The notes under the pieces: model-generated
The model's input: only the letters and a program-made list of their open reading frames with translations
The model's database searches: none
What the model was told of the DNA's origin: nothing
Translations under genes and position numbers: made by a program
Source: Hydrocarboniphaga daqingensis
GTDB taxonomy: Bacteria > Pseudomonadota > Gammaproteobacteria > Nevskiales > Nevskiaceae
DNA length: 64,000 bases
NCBI RefSeq assembly: GCF_900129825.1
Contig: NZ_FQWZ01000001.1
Location: forward strand, 248,001 to 312,000
Reading direction: 5' to 3'
In this document: piece after piece, positions 26,016-34,641 of the stretch
Layout of the letters: every line of letters starts with the position of its first letter
Numbering within the stretch: the first letter of the stretch is position 1

Positions 26016-26921
26016 ATGCCCGTGTGGTTCAAGAACCTTCAGTTGTACCGGCTCGACAAGGAATGGACGCTGCCCGCGGGAGAGCTGGAGGAAAAGCTGG
26101 CCGCACGCCCGCTGTTGCCATGCAGCGCGATGAGCCTGGAAAGCCGCGGCTGGGTGTCGCCGCGCGGTGACGAACAGCTGGTCTACGGTGTCGAAAAGCA
26201 CTTGATGCTGGCGCTGGGCACCGAGCAGAAGCTGCTGCCGTCGTCCGTGGTCAATGACGCGGTCAAGCAGCGCGCCGCCGAGTTCGAGAAGGAAAAAGGC
26301 TTCAAGCCCGGCCGCAAGCAGCTGCGCGATTTCAAGGACATTGTCTCGGCCGAGCTGCTGCCGCGTGCGTTCAGCCGCCGCAACACGACCCGCGCCTGGA
26401 TCGATCCAGTCGCGCAGCGCATCGTCGTCGACAGCAGCTCGCCGACCCGCGCCGAGCAGCTGATCGAACACCTGCGCGACACGCTCGGCGAGCTGTCGGT
26501 CTCGCTGCCGCAGACCGAGATTTCGCCCGGCCAGCGTCTGACCGAATGGCTGACCGCGCGCGCGGCGCCCGGCCATTTCGACCTCGGCGAGGAATGCGAG
26601 CTGACCGGCACCGACGCGGCCAAGTCGGTCGTGCGCTACCTGCGCCACTCGCTGGACGCCGAGCAGATTCGACGCCACCTCGACGAAGGCCTGAAGGCCA
26701 GCCGTCTGGCGCTGACCTGGAACGGTCGACTGGGCTTGGTCGTCAGCGACAAGCTGCAGATCAAGCGCGTCAAGTTCCTCGAAATGGACGAAGTCGAGGA
26801 AGGTGCGGCCGGCGTCGACCCCGAACGCGCATTCGAAGCCGAGTTTCTGCTGATGGCCGGCCAGTGCGGGCCGATGCTGGATGAACTGCTGACCTCGTTC
26901 GGCTTGCCGTCAGCGGCCTGA
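26016..26921 (+). CDS. rdgC: Recombination-associated protein RdgC
   Basis: Ring-shaped DNA-binding protein that restrains RecA filament activity and protects free DNA ends in relatives. The N-terminus MPVWFKNLQLYRL is a clear signature, and the segments LSLPQTEISP-like SVSLPQTEISPGQRLTEWL, ECELTGTDAAKSVVRY and LEMDEVEEG follow in the expected order. 301 aa matches E. coli (303). The ATG at 26016 has GGAG 4 bases upstream and is preferred to the upstream in-frame start at 25998. It heads a run of three plus-strand genes with the Nudix-MBL fusion and ku. Confidence 0.95.
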   Translation: MPVWFKNLQLYRLDKEWTLPAGELEEKLAARPLLPCSAMSLESRGWVSPRGDEQLVYGVEKHLMLALGTEQKLLPSSVVNDAVKQRAAEFEKEKGFKPGRKQLRDFKDIVSAELLPRAFSRRNTTRAWIDPVAQRIVVDSSSPTRAEQLIEHLRDTLGELSVSLPQTEISPGQRLTEWLTARAAPGHFDLGEECELTGTDAAKSVVRYLRHSLDAEQIRRHLDEGLKASRLALTWNGRLGLVVSDKLQIKRVKFLEMDEVEEGAAGVDPERAFEAEFLLMAGQCGPMLDELLTSFGLPSAA

Positions 26922-26957
26922 CCGGATCGGCGGCGCCGGACGCGCGGCGCCGCTGGT

Positions 26958-26963
26958 TAGAAT
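26958..26963 (+). promoter_or_regulatory. Candidate -10 element close to the Nudix-MBL start
   Basis: TAGAAT lies only 9 bases before the ATG at 26973, so transcription would begin within a few bases of the start codon and give a leaderless or nearly leaderless message. No good -35 is present at 17 bases. The same TAGAATGCG string occurs before cysH and the GNAT gene. Confidence 0.45.
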
Positions 26964-26972
26964 GCGGGCACC

Positions 26973-28346
26973 ATGAGCCTGCCGATCCTCGACGCCGTTA
27001 CGGCGATCTTCGTCCACGACGGCGCCGTCTTCATGACGCGCCGCCACCCCGCCATGATGGCCTTCCCCGGCTACCACGCGTTTCCCGGCGGCAAGATCGA
27101 CCCGGAAGATGCCGCGGGCGCCGCGTTTGCGCAGCCGATGCTGGCGCCGTTCGACACCCGCCAGATGCACGCGCTGGTGCGCGAACTGCGCGAGGAGCTT
27201 GGCTATGACCTGCCGGCGGCGATCGATGCCGGCGAGGTCATCCGCGTCGAGCGGATTGCGCGCGCGCTGACGCCAACCGCCTTCCCTCGCCGTTTCGACA
27301 CCTGGTTTTACCGGATCTGCGTGCGCCGCAAGCCGCCGTTCGAGGTCGATACGCGCGAGGCCATCGACCACGGCTGGCAGCCGGCCGCCGCGTGGCTGGA
27401 TCAATGGCGGCACGGCGAACTGATCATTGCGCCGCCGACCCAGGCCTGCCTGATCGGCCTGGCGGAGGACCTGAGCCAGCCTCAGATCGCCAGCCTGTCG
27501 CCGCTGGCCGACCCGATGGCCGAAACCGACGACTCGATGACCGCGATCCAGAGCGTATTCGGGCTGCGGCAGATCTTCGTTCGCTCCAACACGCTGCCGC
27601 CGGCCGAACACACCAACTGCTTCGTCGTCGGCGACGAGGGTGCCGCGCGAATCGCAATCGATCCGTCGCCACGCGACCGCGTCGAACTCGAGCGGCTCGA
27701 CGCCACGCTGCAGTCGCTGGGCGTTGATCAACTGCTGATCACGCATCACCACTACGACCACAATCAGTTCGCCGACGAGCTGGCCCGCCGCCACGGCTGG
27801 CCGGTGCTGATGAGCGCGCGCACGGCCGAGCGCATCGGCAAGCGCGTGCCGCGCTTCTTCGACGGCATCGATCTACGCACCATCGACGAAGGCAGCGTGG
27901 TCACGCAGTGGCAGCAGCAGCCGGTGCGGACCTTATCGGTACCGGGCCACGACGATGGTCAGGTGGCACTGATGCCCGACGGCCGCTCCTGGTGCATCGT
28001 CGGCGACCTGATCCAAGGCGTCGGCACCGTGGTGATCTCGAAGCCCGAAGGCGACATGCGGCGCTACTTCGAGTCGCTGGAGCGGATCATTGAGCTGGCG
28101 CCGCGCTTCATCTTCCCGTCCCACGGCATCGGCATGGGCACCACGCTGAGGCTAGAAGAAACGCTGAAGCACCGCCGCCAGCGCGAAGCCCAAGTGCTGC
28201 AACTGCAGCGCGAGGGTCGCTCGATGCAACAGATGCTCGACGCGATCTACGCCGGACTCGACCCGCGTCTGGCGCCGCTGGCGATACGCAACATCGAAAG
28301 CCATCTGGACAAATTGCGCGCCGACGGCGAACTGCCGCAGGGCTGA
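26973..28346 (+). CDS. Nudix hydrolase / metallo-beta-lactamase fold fusion protein
   Basis: Two enzymes in one 457-aa chain. Residues 1-180 are a Nudix domain (FPGYHAFPGGKIDPED then RELREELGY); the Nudix box is split by an extra ~20 residues between the GG...E part and the REL...EE part, as also seen in NUDT19-like proteins. Residues ~190-410 are a metallo-beta-lactamase domain with HHHYDH at 258-263, a His in VPGHDDGQVAL, Asp in CIVGDLIQG and His in FPSHG, close to the LACTB2/glyoxalase II layout. The C-terminus is helical. Nudix domains cleave nucleoside diphosphates or CoA esters; LACTB2 relatives cut RNA. The joint substrate is unknown. Confidence 0.9.
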   Translation: MSLPILDAVTAIFVHDGAVFMTRRHPAMMAFPGYHAFPGGKIDPEDAAGAAFAQPMLAPFDTRQMHALVRELREELGYDLPAAIDAGEVIRVERIARALTPTAFPRRFDTWFYRICVRRKPPFEVDTREAIDHGWQPAAAWLDQWRHGELIIAPPTQACLIGLAEDLSQPQIASLSPLADPMAETDDSMTAIQSVFGLRQIFVRSNTLPPAEHTNCFVVGDEGAARIAIDPSPRDRVELERLDATLQSLGVDQLLITHHHYDHNQFADELARRHGWPVLMSARTAERIGKRVPRFFDGIDLRTIDEGSVVTQWQQQPVRTLSVPGHDDGQVALMPDGRSWCIVGDLIQGVGTVVISKPEGDMRRYFESLERIIELAPRFIFPSHGIGMGTTLRLEETLKHRRQREAQVLQLQREGRSMQQMLDAIYAGLDPRLAPLAIRNIESHLDKLRADGELPQG

Positions 28347-28417
28347 TCGGTCCGTAGTTCATCGGCAGTGCAGGCCGGCCATGCTGCGATGCCGCTCGAT
28401 CCTGATGGAGATAGGTG

Positions 28418-29326
28418 ATGGCGAGTCCGATCTGGTCCGGCACGATTTCATTCGGCTTGCTCAACGTGCCGGTGCAACTGCACGCCGGCGAGCGCTCGGT
28501 CGATCTGCACTTCCGATTGCTCGATTCGCGCGACCAAAGTCCGAGCCGCTATGAGCGCGTCAGCGCCGAAACCGGCAAGGAAGTTGGCTGGAAAAACATC
28601 GTCCGAGGTTTCGAGTATCGCAAGGGCAGCTATGCGGTCATCGACGAAAAGCAGCTGTGCCGCGCGGCACCCGAGGCCACGCAGACGATCGACATCGAGT
28701 CGTTCGTCGATCGCGACGCGATCGCGCCGGCCTACGATGAAAAGCCCTATGTGCTCGTCCCGCCGAAGAAGGCCGAAAAGCCGTACGTGCTACTGCGCGA
28801 GACGCTGAAAAAGACGGGCAAGGTCGGTATCGCCAAGGTCGTGATCCGCACGCGCCAGTACCTGGCAATGCTGATACCCGACGGCGATGCACTGACCTTG
28901 AACCTGCTGCACTTCCCGCAGGAAATCGTCGATCACGCCGAGTACGCGCTGCCGTCGGGCAAGGCCGGCGAGTACCGGATCAACGCACGCGAAATCGACA
29001 TGGCCGCCAAGCTGATCGCCTCGATGTCGGTCGACTGGAATCCAGACGATTACAAAGACGACTTCCGCCACAAGCTGCGCGCGATCGTCGAGAAACTCGT
29101 CGAGCAACAGGCCGGCAACGAACCCGCACCGTACGAGGACGATGCCGAGGTACAGACCCACAGCGACGTCACCCAACCCTACTTCATGGCACTACTCAAG
29201 CAGAGCATCGCCGCCAAAGGCCAGCGCCAGAAGACCGGGCGCGCCACCCGTATCCCAGCGCGCAGGCGCAGCACGCACAAGACACCCGCCAAGACGCCGA
29301 CCACGGCGGGCAAGCGCACGCACTGA
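28418..29326 (+). CDS. ku: Ku protein (non-homologous end joining)
   Basis: Homodimeric ring that binds double-strand DNA ends and recruits LigD in bacterial end joining. The N-terminus IWSGTISFGLLNVPVQL and the middle motif FVDRDAIAPAYDEKPYVLVP are diagnostic. The last ~35 residues are a Lys/Arg/Thr-rich tail (KTGRATRIPARRRSTHK), a basic extension known to help DNA threading in some bacterial Ku proteins. 302 aa. ATG 28418 has GGAG 7 bases upstream; a GTG three bases earlier is an alternative. No ligD lies in the window. It follows the Nudix-MBL gene by 71 bases and ends at a terminator. Confidence 0.96.
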   Translation: MASPIWSGTISFGLLNVPVQLHAGERSVDLHFRLLDSRDQSPSRYERVSAETGKEVGWKNIVRGFEYRKGSYAVIDEKQLCRAAPEATQTIDIESFVDRDAIAPAYDEKPYVLVPPKKAEKPYVLLRETLKKTGKVGIAKVVIRTRQYLAMLIPDGDALTLNLLHFPQEIVDHAEYALPSGKAGEYRINAREIDMAAKLIASMSVDWNPDDYKDDFRHKLRAIVEKLVEQQAGNEPAPYEDDAEVQTHSDVTQPYFMALLKQSIAAKGQRQKTGRATRIPARRRSTHKTPAKTPTTAGKRTH

Positions 29327-29378
29327 TCGGCATCCTTCCGCCCTAACGCGATCGGGCGCAAAAACGAAGGGCATAAAA

Positions 29379-29406
29379 AAACCCGGCGGATCGCTCCGCC
29401 GGGTTT
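29379..29406. terminator. Bidirectional terminator between ku and the ompA-like gene
   Basis: AAACCCGGCGGA pairs with TCCGCCGGGTTT around TCGC. On the minus strand it is followed by a run of seven T, which makes it a strong terminator for the ompA-like gene; on the plus strand the T-run is shorter. Confidence 0.92.
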
Positions 29407-29427
29407 GTTGAATCGGCTATCGCCGGA

Positions 29428-31023
29428 TCAGCCTTCCGTCACCTTGAACTCGACGCGGCGGTTGTTCTCGCGACCCGCTTCGGTGTCGTTGGTGTCGATC
29501 GGCACCGACTCGCCGTAGCCGACCGGACGCAGACGCTTGGCGACAACGCCGTTGCTCTCAAGGAACTTCTGCACCGTGATCGAGCGGCGCTCGGACAGGC
29601 CCAGGTTGTAGGCGTCGGTGCCGATGTTGTCGGTATGGCCTTCGACGTCGACCTTGATGTTCGGGTACGCCGACAGCGTCTCAGCGACCTCCTTCAGGAT
29701 CACCTTGGATTCCGGCAGCAGGCGATCGGAGTCGAACTCGAACTTGACGCCGCGCAGCACGAAGCGGCGATCCAGTGCGCAACCACGAGCGTCGACCGCT
29801 TCACCCGGCCGCGGACGGCGGCAGTCACCCGACGGCGCGCAGCCATCCGGCAGCACCTTCAGACCCGGGGGCGTGTTCGGGCACTGGTCCTGATCATCCG
29901 GGATGCCGTCGCCATCGCTGTCGAGCGGGCAGCCATCCGGACCGACCTTCTGGCCCACCGGCGTGTTCGGGCACTTGTCGATATTGTCCGGAATACCGTC
30001 GCCGTCGCTGTCGGCGATCGGGCAACCCACCGCGTTGACCGCCTGGCCAGGCGCCGACTTGGGGCACTGGTCGAGGTAGTCCGGCACGCCGTCGCCATCG
30101 CTGTCGAGCGGGCAGCCGCTGGTGTCGACCTTCACGCCGGCCGGGGTGCCAGGGCACTTGTCGAGGTAATCCGGCACGCCGTCGCCGTCGCTGTCGGCCG
30201 GGCAGCCACTGGCATCGACGATCGCGCCAGCGGGGGTACCCGGGCACTTGTCGAGGTTGTCCGGCACGCCGTCGCCATCGCTGTCAGCCGGGCAGCCGTT
30301 CGGACCGACGATCGTTCCCTTGGGCGTATTCGGGCACTTGTCGAGGTAGTCGGGCACGCCGTCGCCGTCGAGATCGACCGGGCAGCCGTCGCTGTAGACG
30401 GTCACGCCGCGAGGGGTATCCGGGCACTTGTCCTGGCCGTTGGGCACGCCGTCGCCGTCATCGTCTGCCGGGAAGGCGCCGAACTTGTAGCGAACGCCGA
30501 GGCCGACATCCCACACGTAGAACGTGTCGTCCGGGACATTGTCCTTGTTGTTGATGAAATCGAGGTTGTAGCGAGCCTGCAGTTTCAGATCCCAGTGATT
30601 CGCGAGATTGAACAGGAAGCCGCCGCCGAAGTTCATGCCGCCGCCGACGAAGGACTCGTTCAAAAAGTCGATCGAATGGACGTTGACGCCGGCAATGCCG
30701 TACGGACGCACTGAAGAATCCTGCGGAAGCAGGTAGCCGAGGACGTTGAAGCCGAAAGTCGCACGCTCGTAGTCGAGGTCGGACGGCAGGTCGCCAACGT
30801 TAAGCTTGCTGTACGCGCCCTCGAACTCGAAGCCCAAGTATTCGTACAGGGAACGTCCAACTGTGAGGGAAGCCGCCGGGCCGAAGTCATTGTCGGCAAA
30901 AACCGCCCCAACCGACGGCGACAGGTACCAGCGAGTATCGGTTTCATCCGTCGCCACATCTTGTGCGCCGGCCCCACACGCCCACAAAAGCGCGACGGCG
31001 GCCACGCCAAACTTCTTCAACAT
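29428..31023 (-). CDS. OmpA family outer membrane protein with thrombospondin type 3 repeats
   Basis: Outer-membrane protein of 531 aa linking membrane and cell wall. Signal peptide FGVAAVALLWACGAGAQ; residues ~25-205 are a beta-barrel (RWYLSPSVGAVFADNDFG ... VGLGVRYKFG). Seven tandem repeats of about 30 residues follow, each DSDGDGVPDxxDKCPxTPxG plus a GCP ending, which bind calcium in thrombospondin type 3 proteins. The C-terminal OmpA domain has the diaminopimelate-binding region VEGHTDNIG, LSERRS and ENNRRVEFKV. ATG 31023 has GGAGAAGGA directly upstream, and the longer frame has no such site. Divergent from the Ig-like lipoprotein. Confidence 0.94.
   Translation of the reverse strand: MLKKFGVAAVALLWACGAGAQDVATDETDTRWYLSPSVGAVFADNDFGPAASLTVGRSLYEYLGFEFEGAYSKLNVGDLPSDLDYERATFGFNVLGYLLPQDSSVRPYGIAGVNVHSIDFLNESFVGGGMNFGGGFLFNLANHWDLKLQARYNLDFINNKDNVPDDTFYVWDVGLGVRYKFGAFPADDDGDGVPNGQDKCPDTPRGVTVYSDGCPVDLDGDGVPDYLDKCPNTPKGTIVGPNGCPADSDGDGVPDNLDKCPGTPAGAIVDASGCPADSDGDGVPDYLDKCPGTPAGVKVDTSGCPLDSDGDGVPDYLDQCPKSAPGQAVNAVGCPIADSDGDGIPDNIDKCPNTPVGQKVGPDGCPLDSDGDGIPDDQDQCPNTPPGLKVLPDGCAPSGDCRRPRPGEAVDARGCALDRRFVLRGVKFEFDSDRLLPESKVILKEVAETLSAYPNIKVDVEGHTDNIGTDAYNLGLSERRSITVQKFLESNGVVAKRLRPVGYGESVPIDTNDTEAGRENNRRVEFKVTEG
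29838..30470 (-). repeat. Seven in-frame ~90-base tandem repeats (thrombospondin type 3 units)
   Basis: The DNA encoding the Asp-rich linker of the ompA-like gene repeats every ~90 bases with strong conservation of the segments reading GACAGCGATGGCGACGG on the coding strand. Repeats 3 and 4 are the most alike. Such arrays can expand or shrink by unequal recombination without breaking the frame. Confidence 0.88.
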
Positions 31024-31257
31024 TTCCTTCTCCCTTGTACGGCGATCACCCGATATAGCACCGCAATGGCCGCGACCTGACATATGAGTGATAGCCCAGT
31101 CAGAGCCGTCTGTCTCCAATTACGCACCATTGGAGAAGAATAGATGCTGTTCACGACGCTTCGGTATCTGTAGATTATGACGGGTGGGCGCCTTTCACAA
31201 CATTGGCGCTCGCTAGATAGCCGGAATATTTGCCTAACGAGGTTTGGGGGAGTCGAG

Positions 31258-32787
31258 ATGAAAGGGATGCGTTTGGTGTTGGCCCTGCTGGCACTGTCGC
31301 TCGGAGGTTGCGGCGACGGTAGCGTGCAAAGTCCAGACTTCACGTCCGGGCTGGTCGGTCTGAAGATCGATCCGGCCTCTGTGCCGCAAGCAACCGTGGC
31401 CCTGGGCGATTCGGTCCAGTTCCGCGCGCTGGGAACTTTCTCGCTGCCTCCCGGCACGAGCCCGTCGACCAACGACACCGAAGAGCGTCCGGTTGATGCC
31501 GAATGGTCCGTCTCGCCGACGACGCGCGCGACGATCACCGGCACCGGTCTGGCCAGCACCCTGTCCCAGGGCAACGTGCTGGTGTCGGCGACCGTGTCCG
31601 GCGCCACGGCCCAGGCCGAGTTCACGATCGGCGCGCCGGTGCTGCGTGACATCGTGATTCAGCCCAGCTCGGCGAACATCCCGCTGGGTGGCTCGCAGAC
31701 GTTCACGGCGCTTGGCATCTATTCCAACTCCTCGTCGCCGCAGCCGCTCGACGTGCCCGCCACCTGGACCAGCGGCAACACCAGCGTGGTGACCGTGACC
31801 CCGGCGACGGGCACTTCGACGTCGGCCACCGCCATCGCGCAGGGCTCGACGACGGTGACGGCGACGGTGGTCTCCAACGGCCAGACGCTGACCGAAGTCG
31901 TGCCGGTGACGGTCGTCAACGCGGCGCTGACCGGCATCTTGTCGGTCGAACCGCCGACCGCGGCCGTCGTTGCAGGAGCGAGCACCGTTTTCACTGCTGT
32001 GGGCTCCTTCTCTGACGGTTCAACCGCGACGCTGCCCGACAGTTCGATCAACTGGACCGTCACCGACGATCTGGACACGGGCGATGTCGCCACGCTGACC
32101 AACGGCGCCGACGAGACCCCGGGCGTGACCGCCACCGGCAATGTCGCCGGCGTCGCGACCGTTACCGCTACGCTGAAGGACAGCGTCGCCAGCTCGACCA
32201 CCAACCGCTCTGCATCGGCGGAACTCACGGTCAGCGGCACGCTGTGCACGCAGAATCTGCGCGCCAGCCAGGGTGCGACGGTCGGTACCGACATCAGCGG
32301 CCTCTGCATCGGCTGCTTGGTCGACGATGAGGTCAACATCATCGACAACGACGACACCAACTTCGCCGGCGTTCTGGTTCCGGTCGGCCTGCTCGGTGCC
32401 GGCGTCTCGGTCACGGCAACCGCCGCCGACTCGGTCACCTTCGAGCCGGGCAAGCGCGCTGGCTTCATCATTGGGCGTCCGGGCAGCGAGCTGCTGTCGC
32501 TGGAAGCGCTGTCGGCGCTTGATGTCACCACGCTGCTCGACGGCCAGGTCGTCGAATCCAGCTCCGCGCTGATCCCGCTGCGCCTGACGCTGCTCGGCCA
32601 GGTCATCATCGGCACGCAGGGCGCCATCCTGTCGATCCCGACGACGCAGCCCTACGACGCGGTGCGCCTGTCGTTCTCGTCGGGCCTGGCTTCGGCGCTG
32701 ACCCGCACCAACGTGTTCAACGCGTGCGCGGTCGTCGAGGAAGAGCCGGCGGCGATGCGGTCGCAGACGCTGATGCGCGCCAACTAA
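31258..32787 (+). CDS. Lipoprotein with bacterial Ig-like (Big) domains
   Basis: Surface lipoprotein candidate of 509 aa. The signal peptide LVLALLALSLGGCGDG has a lipobox Cys near residue 18. At least three Ig-like domains follow, each opening with a pattern such as LKIDPASVPQATVALGDSVQF, IVIQPSSANIPLGGSQTF and LSVEPPTAAVVAGASTVF and closing with a VTVTP- or TATV-type strand. After residue ~330 there is a Cys-containing C-terminal domain (TLCTQNL, LCIGCLVDD) that I do not recognise. ATG 31258 has GGGGGAG upstream. Adhesion or scaffolding is a guess from the fold. A strong terminator follows. Confidence 0.87.
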   Translation: MKGMRLVLALLALSLGGCGDGSVQSPDFTSGLVGLKIDPASVPQATVALGDSVQFRALGTFSLPPGTSPSTNDTEERPVDAEWSVSPTTRATITGTGLASTLSQGNVLVSATVSGATAQAEFTIGAPVLRDIVIQPSSANIPLGGSQTFTALGIYSNSSSPQPLDVPATWTSGNTSVVTVTPATGTSTSATAIAQGSTTVTATVVSNGQTLTEVVPVTVVNAALTGILSVEPPTAAVVAGASTVFTAVGSFSDGSTATLPDSSINWTVTDDLDTGDVATLTNGADETPGVTATGNVAGVATVTATLKDSVASSTTNRSASAELTVSGTLCTQNLRASQGATVGTDISGLCIGCLVDDEVNIIDNDDTNFAGVLVPVGLLGAGVSVTATAADSVTFEPGKRAGFIIGRPGSELLSLEALSALDVTTLLDGQVVESSSALIPLRLTLLGQVIIGTQGAILSIPTTQPYDAVRLSFSSGLASALTRTNVFNACAVVEEEPAAMRSQTLMRAN

Positions 32788-32800
32788 GGGCGCATCGCTT

Positions 32801-32834
32801 CAACAAAAAAGGCGCCTCGGCGCCTTTTTTGTTG
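32801..32834. terminator. Bidirectional rho-independent terminator
   Basis: CAACAAAAAAGGCGC pairs with GCGCCTTTTTTGTTG around CTCG. A- and T-runs flank the GC core on both strands, so it can end both the Big-domain lipoprotein transcript and the convergent purM-purN transcript. Confidence 0.95.
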
Positions 32835-32895
32835 CCCGTTCACTTTCGTGGCAGGCGCGAGTTGACCCACTGACGATCAGTGGAATACCGCGGGA

Positions 32896-33486
32896 TTACC
32901 GTGCAGCCGGCTCCGTCAACAATTGCTGCAGCACCTCGGGGTAGAGCCGCACCTCGACTTGCTCGAGCACGCGCTGGCCCAGCGTCTCGGGCGTGTCACC
33001 CGGCTCGATCCGCACGCGCCCTTGGGCGATGACCGGGCCGCCATCGAGCTCTTCGGTCACCCAATGGACGCTAGCGCCATGCTCGGCATCGCCGGCCTGC
33101 AGAGCGCGCGCATGGGTGTTGAGACCGGGATACAGCGGCAGCAGTGACGGGTGGATGTTCACCAAGCGCCCTTGCAGGGCACGAATGAAGGGCAGCGTCA
33201 GAATTCGCATGAATCCCGCGAGCACGACCAGTGCCGGCTGCAGAGGCTCGATCACGGCCAGCATCTGTGCATCGAAGCTGGCGCGATCCGCGTGGTCCTG
33301 ATGCCGGATGACCTGCGTCGGAATACCGGCGGCGCGGGCGTAATCGAGGCCCGCGGCGTCGCTGCGGTTGCTGAGCACCAACGCGACCTCGGCGCGCAAT
33401 CGACCGCTGCGCGTGGCGTCAACGATCGCCTGCAGATTGCGGCCGCGCCCCGAGATCAGGACGACCAGCCGGGGCAATGCGCTCAC
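32896..33486 (-). CDS. purN: Phosphoribosylglycinamide formyltransferase
   Basis: Third step of purine synthesis: adds formyl from 10-formyl-THF to [19 protein letters not shown] is the phosphate-binding start, [10 protein letters not shown] the core motif with neighbouring [20 protein letters not shown] containing the catalytic Asn-His, and [13 protein letters not shown] the Asp-containing end motif. 196 aa from a GTG at 33486, which overlaps the purM stop as GTGA; this start gives the normal N-terminus ([12 protein letters not shown]). The usual GxGSN phosphate loop reads GRGRN here. Confidence 0.95.
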   Translation of the reverse strand: MSALPRLVVLISGRGRNLQAIVDATRSGRLRAEVALVLSNRSDAAGLDYARAAGIPTQVIRHQDHADRASFDAQMLAVIEPLQPALVVLAGFMRILTLPFIRALQGRLVNIHPSLLPLYPGLNTHARALQAGDAEHGASVHWVTEELDGGPVIAQGRVRIEPGDTPETLGQRVLEQVEVRLYPEVLQQLLTEPAAR

Positions 33487-34514
33487 GCGAAGCGCACGTC
33501 CTGCTTGCCCTTGACGATCTCGCCCATCACGAACGGTTTCTGACGCGCCTTCTTCAGCGCGGCGAGCGTCTCGGGCAACTTCTTGCGCGGCACGACCATC
33601 ACGAAGCCGACGCCGCAGTTGAACACACGCCACATCTCGTCCTGCGCGACGTTGCCCTTGTCCTGCAGCCAATCGAAGATCGCCGGCCGCGTCCAGCTGC
33701 TGGTATCGACCACGGCCGCCGTGCCCTTGGGGAAGCAGCGCGCCAGGTTGCCGACGATGCCGCCGCCGGTGATGTGCGACATGCCGACAATCGGCAGCTT
33801 GGCTTCGAGCAGCTTGAGCACCGGCTTGACGTAGATCGTGGTCGGCGCAAGCAGTGCATCGCCGAGCGTAGCGTCGCCGAAGGCATCGTCGAGCTTGGCG
33901 CCGCTGACTTCGAGAATCTTGCGGATCAGCGAGTAGCCATTGGAATGCGGCCCGCTGGACGGCAGACCGACCAGCACGTCGCCGACTTCGATCTTCGATC
34001 CGTCGATGATCTTTTTCTTTTCGGCCACGGCGACGCAGAAGCCGGCCAGATCGAAGTCGCCGGCCTGGTACATACCCGGCATCTCGGCGGTCTCGCCGCC
34101 GACCAGCGCGCAGCCGGCCAGCTTGCAGCCCTGGGCGATGCCCTTGATCACCTGCCCGGCCACTTTCGGGTCGAGCTTGCCGGTGGCGTAGTAGTCGAGG
34201 AAGAACAACGGCTCGGCGCCCGACACCAACACATCGTTGACGCACATGCCGACCAGATCGATACCCAGGCCTTCGACGCGGCCCGAATCGATGCCGAGGC
34301 GCAGCTTGGTGCCGACGCCGTCGGTGCCGGACACCAGCACCGGCTGCTTGTACTTCTTCGGCAAGCCGACCAGAGCGCCGAAGCCGCCGACACCGGCGAG
34401 CACTTCGGGCCGGCGCGTGCTGCGCACGATCTTCTTGATGTCGTCGACAAGTTCGTCGCCAGCGTCGATATCGACACCAGCGTCGCGGTAGGAAAGGCCA
34501 GCTGCTTGGGTCAT
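33483..34514 (-). CDS. purM: Phosphoribosylformylglycinamidine cyclo-ligase
   Basis: Fifth step of purine synthesis: ATP-driven ring closure of FGAM to AIR. The N-terminus [20 protein letters not shown], the segment [36 protein letters not shown] and [17 protein letters not shown] are strong family signatures. 343 aa, typical. I start at ATG 34514 because [13 protein letters not shown] matches the family N-terminus and the longer frame enters the divergent promoter region. purM and purN are translationally coupled. Confidence 0.97.
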   Translation of the reverse strand: MTQAAGLSYRDAGVDIDAGDELVDDIKKIVRSTRRPEVLAGVGGFGALVGLPKKYKQPVLVSGTDGVGTKLRLGIDSGRVEGLGIDLVGMCVNDVLVSGAEPLFFLDYYATGKLDPKVAGQVIKGIAQGCKLAGCALVGGETAEMPGMYQAGDFDLAGFCVAVAEKKKIIDGSKIEVGDVLVGLPSSGPHSNGYSLIRKILEVSGAKLDDAFGDATLGDALLAPTTIYVKPVLKLLEAKLPIVGMSHITGGGIVGNLARCFPKGTAAVVDTSSWTRPAIFDWLQDKGNVAQDEMWRVFNCGVGFVMVVPRKKLPETLAALKKARQKPFVMGEIVKGKQDVRFA

Positions 34515-34615
34515 GGAGAGATCGCTATGCGAAGGCGGCGCTGCGATGGCGCCTGCAAGGGGGTGCCGCAGCGCTGCTGCTCTGCGGTCGGCTGTGATTT
34601 TAGCCTTGTGCACCG

Positions 34616-34621
34616 GATAAT
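34616..34621 (+). promoter_or_regulatory. Candidate -10 element of the AI-2E-type permease gene
   Basis: GATAAT followed by GCGC lies 20 bases before ATG 34642. No convincing -35 sits 17 bases upstream. It shares the A/T hexamer plus GCG arrangement seen before cysH. Confidence 0.35.
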
Positions 34622-34641
34622 GCGCTGATGCCCGCTGGTAC

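Noticed and set aside
32896-34245. Apparent 449-codon purN-containing frame
   Set aside because: The first 250 codons are purM in another phase; purN starts at GTG 33486 by GTGA overlap.
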